Origin: DASWJZ01 sp963720705
GTDB taxonomy: Bacteria > Pseudomonadota > Alphaproteobacteria > Rhizobiales > Afifellaceae
Reading direction: 5' to 3'
Length of the DNA: 64,000 nt
Assembly: GCA_963720705.1 (NCBI GenBank)
Contig: CAVRGJ010000002.1
Location: 62,001-126,000 of the forward strand
The notes under the pieces are model-generated. The model was not told the DNA's origin, ran no database searches, and saw only the letters and a list, made by a program, of their open reading frames with translations. The translations under genes and the position numbers were made by a program. Shown in pieces: positions 51,008 through 58,952 of the stretch. Every line of letters begins with the position of its first letter. Position 1 is the first letter of the stretch.

Positions 51008-51249
51008 ACTGGACCGAAATCGTCAGCATCTTCGCCGCCGCAATGGCAGTGTCGTTCGGTGCAATAGGCCCGGCACTCGGCGAGGGGCGCGCCGTGGCGG
51101 CGGCGATGGACGCCATCGCCCGCCAGCCCGAAGCGGCAGGCACCATCTCGCGTACGCTCTTCGTTGGTCTCGCGATGATCGAGACGATGGCGATCTACTG
51201 CCTGGTGATCGCGCTCCTGGTGCTCTTCGCCAATCCGTTCATCCACTGA
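51004..51249 (+). CDS. atpE: N-type ATPase Fo subunit c
   Basis: 81 residues forming two helices with the loop ARQPEAAG. The ion-binding glutamate is in AMIETMAIYCLVIA (about E57 of helix 2); helix 1 has GPALGEGRAVA, with glutamate where sodium-type c subunits such as that of Ilyobacter have glutamine. Compared with the Ilyobacter sodium site, the helix-2 glutamate and the tyrosine five residues on are kept, the following serine is threonine, and a second carboxylate is added. This double-carboxylate site is known among N-ATPases. Ion choice (H+ or Na+) cannot be settled by reading. Confidence 0.95.
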   Translation: MNWTEIVSIFAAAMAVSFGAIGPALGEGRAVAAAMDAIARQPEAAGTISRTLFVGLAMIETMAIYCLVIALLVLFANPFIH

Positions 51250-51252
51250 CCC

Positions 51253-52011
51253 ATGCACTTCAACTGGTGGACGCTGGCGCTCCAGACCGTCAACGTCCTC
51301 GTTCTCATCTGGATTCTCGCGCGGTTCTTCTTCCGGCCGGTGGCCGATGTCGTCGCCAAACGGCAGGCGGAGGCGGAGAAGCTCCTCTCAGACGCCGCCG
51401 CGGCCCGTCAGGAAGCAGCCGATACGCGCACCGAAGTCGCCAAGGTGCGCGCCGGGATCGGCGCTGAGCGCGACCGGCTGATCAGCGAGGCGCAAAAGGC
51501 GGCGCGAGTTGAGAAGGAGACTCTGCTGACCGAGGCGTCTCAGGAGATATCGAAACGTCACGGCGAGGCGGAGGCGGCGATCGCGCGTGACCAGGCCGCG
51601 GCGGACCACGCGACGATCGAACGGGCGGGCGAGCTTGCGGTCGACATTGCGCGGCGTCTGCTGGCGCGGATTCCGGCCGATGCTTCGGCGACCGCCTTCC
51701 TCGATGGCCTCTGTGTGGAGCTTCGCGCGCTGCCCGCCACGGAAAAAGCGAGCTTCGCGTCGGCATTGGCGGATCATCCGATCGAAGTGGCGACCGCGAC
51801 GCCCGTCTCGAACGAGGAGGAGGCGAGTATCCGCAGCGCGCTTCAGGCTGCGCTCGGCGCAAATGTGCCGCTTTCGTTCAAGAGCGACGCCGGCCTGATC
51901 GCCGGTATCGAGCTCAACGGCCGCAACACGATCCTGCGCAACAGCTGGCGTGCGGACCTTGAGCGAATCCGCGAGGAGCTTGGCCATGGCCAACACCACC
52001 GCGAATCTTGA
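51253..52011 (+). CDS. atpF: N-type ATPase subunit b with a delta/OSCP-like C-terminal region
   Basis: 252 residues, well over the ~160 of ordinary b subunits. A single N-terminal membrane helix (WWTLALQTVNVLVLIWILA) leads to a long charged coiled coil (about 35-140). The last ~85 residues (about 165-250) look different: IEVATATPVSNEEEASI, then SDAGLIAGIELNGRN and a final helix, the pattern of the delta/OSCP C-terminal domain (dpsLIGGi....). No delta gene exists in the operon, so this part probably attaches the stalk to F1. It overlaps the alpha gene by 26 bases. Confidence 0.9.
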   Translation: MHFNWWTLALQTVNVLVLIWILARFFFRPVADVVAKRQAEAEKLLSDAAAARQEAADTRTEVAKVRAGIGAERDRLISEAQKAARVEKETLLTEASQEISKRHGEAEAAIARDQAAADHATIERAGELAVDIARRLLARIPADASATAFLDGLCVELRALPATEKASFASALADHPIEVATATPVSNEEEASIRSALQAALGANVPLSFKSDAGLIAGIELNGRNTILRNSWRADLERIREELGHGQHHRES

Positions 52012-53530
52012 CGCCTGGCTGAGCGAGGCGCGCGAGCGCGTCCGCCGCACGCCGCTAGCGCCGGTCGCCGAAGAGGTCGGCCGCGTCGAGTTTGTCGCCG
52101 ATGGCATTGCGCTCCTATCGGGTCTTCCCAACGTGCGACTGGACGAGCTCGTGCATTTCGCGCGGGGGCAGGTCGGATTCGCGCTCGGCCTTGAGCAGGA
52201 CAGGATCGCCTGCGTCCTCCTCGACGATATCGAGGGGGTCGAAGGCGGCGATCAGGTCAGAGGCACGGGCGAAGTGGTGCGCGTGCCCGTCGGGCCCGGT
52301 CTCCTCGGGCGGACCGTCGATCCGCTCGGGCGCCCGCTCGATGAAGGGGGCGAGGTCGACGCGGAATCCAGCCAGCCGGTGGAGCGGCCGGCACCGGCAA
52401 TCATCGACCGCGATTTCGTCAGCGAACCTGTGCAGACCGGCTTGCTCGTGCTTGATTCCATGTTCGCGCTCGGGCGCGGACAGCGGGAGCTCATCATCGG
52501 CGACCGCGCCATCGGCAAGACCGCTGTTGCCGTCGATTGCATCATCAATCAGAAGACCAGCGACATTATCTGCATCTACGTCGCGGTTGGGCAGAAGTCC
52601 TCTACGGTCAAGCGCGTGATCGCCGCGATCGAGGAGCACGGCGCGCCCGAGCGCTGTATCTTCATCGTTGCGAGCGGCTCGGCGCCTCCGGGGCTGCAAT
52701 GGATCGCGCCGTTCTCCGGCTTCACAATGGCGGAATATTTCCGCGACCGCGGGCAGCATGCGCTGGTCGTCATCGATGACATGACCAAGCACGCGGCCAC
52801 GCACCGCGAGATCGCGCTCCTCACCCGCCAGCCGCCGGGCCGCGAGGCCTATCCGGGCGACGTGTTCTATGTTCACGCGCGGCTTCTTGAGCGTGCCGCG
52901 AAGCTCTCAAAGGCCCGCGGCGGCGGGTCGCTGACCGCGCTGCCGATCGCGGAGTTGGATGCCGGCAATTTGAGCGCCTACATCCCGACCAACCTGATCT
53001 CGATCACGGACGGGCAGATCGTCCTCAACTCCCGGCTCTTCCACGAGGGACACAAGCCGGCGGTCGACGTCGGGACCAGTGTCAGCCGCGTCGGCGGCAA
53101 GACGCAGGCGCCGGCGCTCCGCGATGCGGCGGAGACGCTCAGGCTCGACTACGCGCAGTTTCTGGAGCTTGAGATGTTCACGCGCTTCGGCGGCGTCACC
53201 GATGCGCAGGTGAAGACCAAGATCGCGCGCGGGCAGGCGATCCGCGCGGCGCTTTCGCAGCCCCAATACGCACCCCTGCGGCTTGCCGATGAGGTGGCGC
53301 TGGTCCTTGCCTTGCAGGCCGGCCTTCTCGACGATCTTTCGCCGGACCAGGTCGGCGCGTTTCGCTCCGAGCTTCCCGGCTGGCTGCAGCGGACCGCGGC
53401 GCCGATCGTCGAAGCGATCGCGCAGAGCGGGCGCTTGGAAGACACGGCAGCCGCAGAGCTGAAGAAGACCCTCGCCGCGCTCATGGCGCACGTCGCGCCG
53501 CAGGCGGCGCCCACGACGGGACCCAGGTGA
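51986..53530 (+). CDS. atpA: N-type ATPase subunit alpha
   Basis: 514 residues from the ATG at 51986, with GAGGAG upstream, inside the end of atpF. Walker A is GDRAIGKT (about 171-178), followed by the conserved QKTSDIICIYVAVGQKSST, and NLISITDGQIVLNSRL later. The alpha subunit holds the non-catalytic nucleotide sites. Upstream in-frame codons to 51950 exist but lack a ribosome site. The N-terminal region is shorter in contact residues for delta than usual alphas, in keeping with the missing delta gene. Confidence 0.94.
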   Translation: MANTTANLDAWLSEARERVRRTPLAPVAEEVGRVEFVADGIALLSGLPNVRLDELVHFARGQVGFALGLEQDRIACVLLDDIEGVEGGDQVRGTGEVVRVPVGPGLLGRTVDPLGRPLDEGGEVDAESSQPVERPAPAIIDRDFVSEPVQTGLLVLDSMFALGRGQRELIIGDRAIGKTAVAVDCIINQKTSDIICIYVAVGQKSSTVKRVIAAIEEHGAPERCIFIVASGSAPPGLQWIAPFSGFTMAEYFRDRGQHALVVIDDMTKHAATHREIALLTRQPPGREAYPGDVFYVHARLLERAAKLSKARGGGSLTALPIAELDAGNLSAYIPTNLISITDGQIVLNSRLFHEGHKPAVDVGTSVSRVGGKTQAPALRDAAETLRLDYAQFLELEMFTRFGGVTDAQVKTKIARGQAIRAALSQPQYAPLRLADEVALVLALQAGLLDDLSPDQVGAFRSELPGWLQRTAAPIVEAIAQSGRLEDTAAAELKKTLAALMAHVAPQAAPTTGPR

Positions 53531-54384
53531 TGGCCGAGCGGCTCGCAGATGTCGTCACGCAGATCCAGAACGTCCGCCAGCTCGGCGCAGTGGTGACGGC
53601 GATGCGCGGCATTGCGGCGTCGCGGGCGCAAAAGAGCCGCTCGCTCCTCGCCGGGATCGACGCCTACAGCGACGTCGTCTCAAAGGCGATCGGCCAGGCT
53701 CTGAGTCTGCTCCCGGCCGACATGGCGGCGTCGCGGCCGTCCCGGCGTGCAAAGTCCGGGCTGATCCTCTTCTGCGCGGAGCAAGGCTTTGCCGGCGCAT
53801 TCAGTGAGCGCGTTCTCGAAGCAGCGGGCGACGTCGGCGACGCTGTCACGCTCGTGGTCGGGACGCGTGGCCTCGCTGCTGCGAGCGAGCGCGGCATCAG
53901 GCCTTCCTGGTCGACTCCGATGGCGGCGCACGTCGACGCCATTCCAAGCTTCGCGAACCGGCTTGCCGAAGCCCTCTACGGTTATGTCGCGAGCGGTGCG
54001 GTCGAGAAGGTCGACCTGCTTTTCACCCGGTTCTCTTCTGGTGACATCCGCGTCGACCGCCATTCGCTGCTGCCGGTCGATTTCGGCCGCTTCGCCCGGC
54101 CGATTGAGGGGAAGGCGCCGCTGACGACACTCGGCCCCGAGCTCCTGCTCGAACGCCTCGCCGCCGAATACGTCTTTGCGCAGCTCTGCGAGGCGGCGAT
54201 GCATGCCTTCGAGGCGGAGAACGAAGCGCGCATGCTGGCGATGGCGTCCGCCAAGACCAACATCGAATCGAAGCTTGCCGGGCTCACACAGCAGGAACGG
54301 CTGCTCAGACAGGAAGAGATCACCACCGAAATCGTCGAGCTTGCAGCTGGCGCCGGGGCGCTGACGGAGCGCCGCCGCCGCTAG
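53530..54384 (+). CDS. atpG: N-type ATPase subunit gamma
   Basis: 284 residues from the ATG at 53530; the GTG at 53527 is one codon earlier. The N-terminal helix has DVVTQIQNVRQLGAVVTAMR and ASRAQKSR, the C-terminal helix AMASAKTNIESKLAGL, the two parts of the rotor coiled coil. The middle is divergent from standard gamma subunits, as is common in N-ATPases. It closes the operon; 167 bases follow before the polyamine-transport genes, with a GC-rich inverted pair (GCCGGC...GCCGGC) just after the stop. Confidence 0.92.
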   Translation: MAERLADVVTQIQNVRQLGAVVTAMRGIAASRAQKSRSLLAGIDAYSDVVSKAIGQALSLLPADMAASRPSRRAKSGLILFCAEQGFAGAFSERVLEAAGDVGDAVTLVVGTRGLAAASERGIRPSWSTPMAAHVDAIPSFANRLAEALYGYVASGAVEKVDLLFTRFSSGDIRVDRHSLLPVDFGRFARPIEGKAPLTTLGPELLLERLAAEYVFAQLCEAAMHAFEAENEARMLAMASAKTNIESKLAGLTQQERLLRQEEITTEIVELAAGAGALTERRRR

Positions 54385-54550
54385 CCGGCGGCTCCGGCCG
54401 GCCCGGTTTCCGCCCGCATTCCCAGGGCGTGTGGCCTTTCCGCCGCCTTGCCGGGCAGCGCGGAATCCTCATTTTGAGCTTGGCTAGATGTCGCCTGCCG
54501 CGCCAGAGTATCTCAGGGCACCGCGCGATGCGGGCCTTTGGGAGGATTCC

Positions 54551-55711
54551 ATGAAACGCACGTTGCATAGCGTCGTCGCCGCAGTGGCGGCCTTCTCGGT
54601 GCCGGCCACGAGCTTCGGCGCGGAGATGATGACGGCGGTCGGGCAGGGCGAAGGCGAAGTCGATATCGTCGCCTGGCCCGGCTACATCGAGCGCGGCGAG
54701 AGCGACCCGGCCTACGACTGGGTTACCCAATTCGAGAAGGACACCGGCTGCAAGGTCAATGTGAAGACCGCCGCCACGTCCGACGAGATGGTGACGCTGA
54801 TGAACCAGGGCGGCTTCGATCTCGTTACCGCCTCGGGCGACGCCTCGCTCCGCCTCGTCGCCGGCGGCAAGGTGCAGCCGGTCAATGTCGACCTCGTGAA
54901 GAGCTGGTCGACGGTCGACGATCGCCTGAAGGACGCACCGTGGTACACGGTCGACGGTGTGCGCTACGGCGTCCCGTATCAGTGGGGCCCGAACGTGCTC
55001 ATGTACAACACCGACGCGTTCAAGGATAAGCCGCCGACGAGCTGGTCGGTCGTGTTCGAGGAGCAGATCCTCCCCGACGGGAAGTCCAACAAGGGCCGTG
55101 TGCAGGCTTATGACGGCCCGATTTACGTCGCCGATGCCGCCAACTACCTGATGGCGAAGAAGCCTGACCTTGGCATCAAGGACCCTTATGAGTTGAGCGA
55201 GGCGCAGTACGCCGCGGTGATGGATCTTCTGAAGTCGCAGCGTCAGCTCATCGGCCGCTACTGGCACGACGCGATGGTGCAGGTGGACGATTTCACCAAT
55301 GAGGGCGTCGTCGCCTCCTCGTCGTGGCCCTTCCAGGTCAACCTCCTGAAGTCGAACGGCGCAAATGTCGATTCAGTGGTGCCGGAGGAAGGCGCGACCG
55401 GGTGGGCGGACACAACGATGATGCACGTCGACGCCGCGCATCCGAACTGCGCCTACATGTGGATCGAGCATTCGCTCGACCCGAAGGTGCAGGGCGATCT
55501 CGCCGCGTGGTTCGGCTCCGTGCCAGTGGTGCCGGCGGCGTGCAAGGGCAATGAGCTTCTGACCGACGACGGCTGCGCCACGAACGGGTTTGAGAACTTC
55601 GACAAGATCCATTTCTGGCGGACGCCGATCGGCAAATGCGAGAAGGAGGCTAACTGCGTGCCCTACAGCCGCTGGGTGTCGGACTACATCGCCGTCATGG
55701 GCGGACGCTGA
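54551..55711 (+). CDS. potD: Polyamine-type ABC transporter substrate-binding protein
   Basis: 386 residues from the ATG at 54551 (GGAGGATTCC before it). A Sec signal (about 1-24, ending SFGA) precedes a type II periplasmic-binding fold with VDIVAWPGYIERGESDPAYDWV, FDLVTASGDASLRLV and YGVPYQWGPNVLMYNTDAF, the PotD/spermidine-putrescine family pattern. Several cysteines near the end (ACKGNELLTDDGCATN, GKCEKEANC) probably form disulfides. It delivers ligand to PotABC encoded downstream, after a 236-base gap containing a large palindromic repeat. The following aldehyde dehydrogenase supports a putrescine-type ligand. Confidence 0.88.
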   Translation: MKRTLHSVVAAVAAFSVPATSFGAEMMTAVGQGEGEVDIVAWPGYIERGESDPAYDWVTQFEKDTGCKVNVKTAATSDEMVTLMNQGGFDLVTASGDASLRLVAGGKVQPVNVDLVKSWSTVDDRLKDAPWYTVDGVRYGVPYQWGPNVLMYNTDAFKDKPPTSWSVVFEEQILPDGKSNKGRVQAYDGPIYVADAANYLMAKKPDLGIKDPYELSEAQYAAVMDLLKSQRQLIGRYWHDAMVQVDDFTNEGVVASSSWPFQVNLLKSNGANVDSVVPEEGATGWADTTMMHVDAAHPNCAYMWIEHSLDPKVQGDLAAWFGSVPVVPAACKGNELLTDDGCATNGFENFDKIHFWRTPIGKCEKEANCVPYSRWVSDYIAVMGGR

Positions 55712-55760
55712 GTCCACGCTAGTCATTGGCCAAATGAGGATTGATCTGCTCGGCGCCTTG

Positions 55761-55905
55761 ACCTCCCCCTTGAGGGGAGGTCGAAGTCTGCCGAGCAGAG
55801 TGGGTGCAGGCTTCGAGAGGGTGGCGTCCGGATCGATGGCGCTCCCCCCTCCCGAAACCGTCGGCGCTCCGCTTGCCGGTTTCGACCTCCCCTCAAGGGG
55901 GAGGT
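55761..55905. repeat. Composite inverted repeat between potD and potA
   Basis: The outer arms are an exact 25-base inverted pair, 55761-55785 (ACCTCCCCCTTGAGGGGAGG then TCGAA) and 55881-55905. Each arm is itself a near-palindrome around TTGA/TCAA. About 95 bases lie between, including a second G-rich stretch. Transcribed, it would fold into either two small hairpins or one large cruciform-type stem. It fits dispersed intergenic repeats of Rhizobiales and may lower expression of potABC relative to potD. Confidence 0.8.
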
Positions 55906-55947
55906 TACGGAGCTTGCAGGACGCGCAGCTTCCTTTCTGAACCACTC

Positions 55948-56970
55948 ATGGCCACTGCCGTCACCTTCCAGAACGTCTCACGCCATTTCGGTGCGGTGCG
56001 TGCCGTCGACGACGTGTCGCTCGAGATTGCGGAGGGCGAGTTTTTTGCGATGCTCGGGCCGTCCGGCTCGGGCAAGACCACATGCCTCAGGCTGATCGCC
56101 GGCTTCGACCAGCCGACGAGCGGTCATATCGAGATATTCGGCGACACGGCGGAGGGCGTCCCGCCCTATCGACGCAACGTCAATACGGTCTTCCAGGACT
56201 ACGCGCTCTTCCCGCACATGGATGTCGTGGAGAACGTCGGCTACGGGCTGATGGTGAAGGGCGTGGCGCGGGCCGAGCGGCTGGCGCGCGCCGAGGAAGC
56301 GCTGGCGCTGGTGAAGCTTGAAGGCATGGAGAAGCGCCGCCCGGCACAGCTTTCCGGCGGGCAGCGGCAGCGCGTGGCGCTTGCGCGCGCGCTCGTGAAC
56401 CATCCGAAGGTGCTGCTCCTCGACGAACCGCTTGGCGCGCTCGATCTGAAGCTCCGCGAGGCGATGCAGGTCGAACTGAAGGCGCTGCAGCAGAAGCTCG
56501 GCATCACGTTCGTGTTCGTCACCCACGACCAGGGCGAAGCGCTGTCGATGGCCGACCGGCTGGCGATCTTCAACGATGGCCGTATCGTCCAGCTCGGAAC
56601 GCCGCGCGACATCTATGAAAGGCCGCAGACGCCGTTCGTTGCCGATTTCGTCGGCTCGTCGAACGTTTTCGACCCGGCCTTCTCCAAGCGCCATTGCGGC
56701 GTCGACGCCTGGACGAGCCTTCGGCCGGAGAGCATCAGCATCGGGCCGAAGGGGATCTACATGCCGGACGGCCGCCGGCTCGACGGGACGAACCCGGAGG
56801 GCCAGATCACCTCGATCCAGTACCATGGCGCGGTGACAAGGGTGACCGTCGACATTGAGGGCACGCCGGTCGGCGTCATCGTTCCTGCCGGCCAGCTCGG
56901 CGCGCGCGCCGGAGAGAAAGTCACGCTTTCCTGGCGTAAAGACGCGCTGCACAAATTGGATTCAGCGTGA
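55948..56970 (+). CDS. potA: Polyamine-type ABC transporter ATPase
   Basis: 340 residues from the ATG at 55948; the open frame continues upstream into the repeat, which is not coding. Walker A is GPSGSGKTT (about 37-45), signature LSGGQRQRVALARA, Walker B VLLLDEPLGALD, then the C-terminal regulatory TOBE domain (about 270-340). It powers import of polyamines through PotB and PotC. The stop overlaps potB by four bases. Slightly shorter than E. coli PotA (378), mainly in the C-terminal part. Confidence 0.93.
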   Translation: MATAVTFQNVSRHFGAVRAVDDVSLEIAEGEFFAMLGPSGSGKTTCLRLIAGFDQPTSGHIEIFGDTAEGVPPYRRNVNTVFQDYALFPHMDVVENVGYGLMVKGVARAERLARAEEALALVKLEGMEKRRPAQLSGGQRQRVALARALVNHPKVLLLDEPLGALDLKLREAMQVELKALQQKLGITFVFVTHDQGEALSMADRLAIFNDGRIVQLGTPRDIYERPQTPFVADFVGSSNVFDPAFSKRHCGVDAWTSLRPESISIGPKGIYMPDGRRLDGTNPEGQITSIQYHGAVTRVTVDIEGTPVGVIVPAGQLGARAGEKVTLSWRKDALHKLDSA

Positions 56971-57923
56971 GCGACACAGCAATCACCGCCGGCGTCGTCG
57001 AGCGGGGCCGGGGAGGCGTTCTCCGCCGCATCTCCGACGCGCTCTTTCGGCATCCGCACATCTTCCTCGCTATTCTGCTTGGGCCGCCGCTTCTTTGGCT
57101 TGTCGTTGTCTACATCGGGTCGCTGCTCGCTCTCCTCGCGCAGAGCTTCTTCCACCTCGACGATTTCTCCGGCCTCATCGTCTACGAGCCTACGCTTCAG
57201 ACTTACGCCGAGCTTCTCGCGCCCGCCAATCTCGACATCATCGCTCGTACCGTCACGATGGCGGCGCTGGTGACGGTCGCGGCGGCGATCATCGCCTTCC
57301 CGATCGGCTACTACGCAGCGCGCTATGCACGCGGTCGGCTGAAGGCGCTCTTCTATCTCGGCGTCATGCTGCCGCTCTGGTCGAGCTATCTGGTGCGCGT
57401 CTATGCGTGGAAGCTGATCCTCGCCAAGGAAGGCATCGCGACCTGGCTCGCCGGCGAATTGCACCTGACCCGGCTGCTCGACGCGATCCTTTCGATCCCG
57501 ATCATCGGCGGGCCGTCGCTTTCGATCAGCTACATCGGAACCTTCCTCGTTTTCGTCTACATCTGGCTGCCTTTCATGATCCTGCCGGTGCAGGCGGCGC
57601 TCGAGCGCGTGCCGGCAAGCCTAGTCGAAGCCTCCGCAGATCTCGGCGCGCACCCGGGCCAGACGTTTCGCGCGGTGATCTTTCCGCTCGCGCTTCCCGG
57701 CATCGTTGCCGGCTCGATCTTCACCTTCTCGCTGACGCTCGGCGACTACATCATCCCGCAGATCGTCGGGAATTCGCGGCTCTTTATCGGGCAGGCCGTC
57801 TATGCGCAGCAGGGCACCGCCGGCAACATCCCGCTTGCCGCCGCCTTCACGGTCGTGCCGATCGTCATCATGGCCGTCTACCTGACGGTGGCGAAGCGGT
57901 TGGGAGCCTTCGATGCGCTCTGA
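56967..57923 (+). CDS. potB: Polyamine-type ABC transporter permease (PotB)
   Basis: 318 residues with six main helices; the start overlaps potA by four bases. The EAA loop is in ASLVEASADLGAHPGQTF, followed by IFPLALPGIVAGSIFTF, both conserved in PotB-like permeases. An N-terminal cytoplasmic stretch (about 1-30) precedes the first helix. It forms the pore with PotC, whose gene overlaps the end by 11 bases. Confidence 0.93.
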   Translation: MSDTAITAGVVERGRGGVLRRISDALFRHPHIFLAILLGPPLLWLVVVYIGSLLALLAQSFFHLDDFSGLIVYEPTLQTYAELLAPANLDIIARTVTMAALVTVAAAIIAFPIGYYAARYARGRLKALFYLGVMLPLWSSYLVRVYAWKLILAKEGIATWLAGELHLTRLLDAILSIPIIGGPSLSISYIGTFLVFVYIWLPFMILPVQAALERVPASLVEASADLGAHPGQTFRAVIFPLALPGIVAGSIFTFSLTLGDYIIPQIVGNSRLFIGQAVYAQQGTAGNIPLAAAFTVVPIVIMAVYLTVAKRLGAFDAL

Positions 57924-58725
57924 CGGTCCGCGCGCGCCGCTCGGGCTGAAGCTCGCCGCGGCGGCGGGGCTTCTCTTCCTGCACCTGCCGCTGCTCCTGA
58001 TCCTCGTCTATGCCTTCACCACGGAAGACAAGAGCTACCAGTTCCCTCCGCCGGCCTACACGCTGCACTGGTTCGAAGTGGCGTGGGGGAGGCAGGACAT
58101 CTGGGACGCGCTGCTCCTCTCCGTGCGCATCGCCGCAATCTCGACGCTCGTCGCGCTCGCACTTGGCACGCTTGCCGCGGCGGCGGTTAGTCGCGCGCGC
58201 TTCTTTGGGCGCGAGGCGATCTCACTGCTTCTGATCCTGCCGATCGCGCTTCCCGGCATCATCACCGGCATCTCGCTCCGCTCCGCGTTCGCGCTTGCCG
58301 ATATCCCCTTCTCGTTCTGGACCATCGTTCTCGGGCACGCGACGTTCTGCATCGTCGTCGTCTATAACAACGCGGTGGCGCGGCTCCGTCGCACGTCGGG
58401 CTCGCTGATCGAGGCGTCGATGGATCTCGGCGCCGACGGCTTCCAGACCTTTCGCTATGTGCTTCTGCCCAATCTTGGCACCGCGCTTCTCGCCGGCGGC
58501 ATGCTCGCCTTCGCGCTCTCCTTCGACGAGGTTATCGTCACTACCTTCACCGCCGGGCAGCAGACGACGCTGCCGATCTGGATGCTCTCGGAGCTTATCC
58601 GCCCGCGCCAGCGGCCGGTCACCAACGTCGTCGCCGTCTTCGTCATCGCCGTGACGTTTCTGCCGATCCTCGCTGCCTACTATCTGACGCGCGAGGGGGA
58701 TAGCGTGGCGGGGCAGGGGAAGTAG
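57913..58725 (+). CDS. potC: Polyamine-type ABC transporter permease (PotC)
   Basis: 270 residues with six helices, overlapping potB by 11 bases. The EAA loop is GSLIEASMDLGADGFQTF, and DEVIVTTFTAGQQTTLPIWM follows, a strong PotC/PotI mark. Last gene of the transporter set potD-potA-potB-potC. Downstream there are 227 bases with a palindromic repeat before the aldehyde dehydrogenase gene. Confidence 0.93.
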   Translation: MRSDGPRAPLGLKLAAAAGLLFLHLPLLLILVYAFTTEDKSYQFPPPAYTLHWFEVAWGRQDIWDALLLSVRIAAISTLVALALGTLAAAAVSRARFFGREAISLLLILPIALPGIITGISLRSAFALADIPFSFWTIVLGHATFCIVVVYNNAVARLRRTSGSLIEASMDLGADGFQTFRYVLLPNLGTALLAGGMLAFALSFDEVIVTTFTAGQQTTLPIWMLSELIRPRQRPVTNVVAVFVIAVTFLPILAAYYLTREGDSVAGQGK

Positions 58726-58753
58726 GACATGAGAATCGATCCGTTTCCCGGTT

Positions 58754-58882
58754 GTCATCCCCGTTTGCCGCGAAGCGGCAAGACCCGGATCCATGAGCGC
58801 CGAGGCCTGACGATTTGTGCCGCGGATTGTTCGGCACCTGTGTTCACGGGTCCCGGCTCTCGCTACGTTCGGCCGGGATGAC
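58754..58882. repeat. Intergenic repeat with GTCATCCC/GGGATGAC ends
   Basis: Terminal inverted GTCATCCC (58754-58761) and GGGATGAC (58875-58882) enclose about 113 bases containing CCGCGAAGCGGCAAGACCCGG and CGGGTCCCGGCTC stretches that can pair with one another (GACCCGGATCCATGAG...). This GTCATCCC...GGGATGAC layout is that of common short dispersed repeats in Rhizobiales. It fills most of the potC-aldehyde dehydrogenase gap. Confidence 0.7.
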
Positions 58883-58952
58883 AGACTGAGAAGAAAAGCG
58901 GCAGCTGCGCTCGCTGTCCATGCGAGCGCAGGATGTTGAGGGAGCAAGGAAC

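Noticed and set aside
54385..54420. GCCGGC inverted pair after the gamma gene as an intrinsic terminator
   Set aside because: The stem is short and there is no T-run; noted only in the atpG entry.
55804..55947. Upstream extension of potA
   Set aside because: It reads through the palindromic repeat and lacks a ribosome site; the ATG at 55948 gives the usual N-terminus of PotA.
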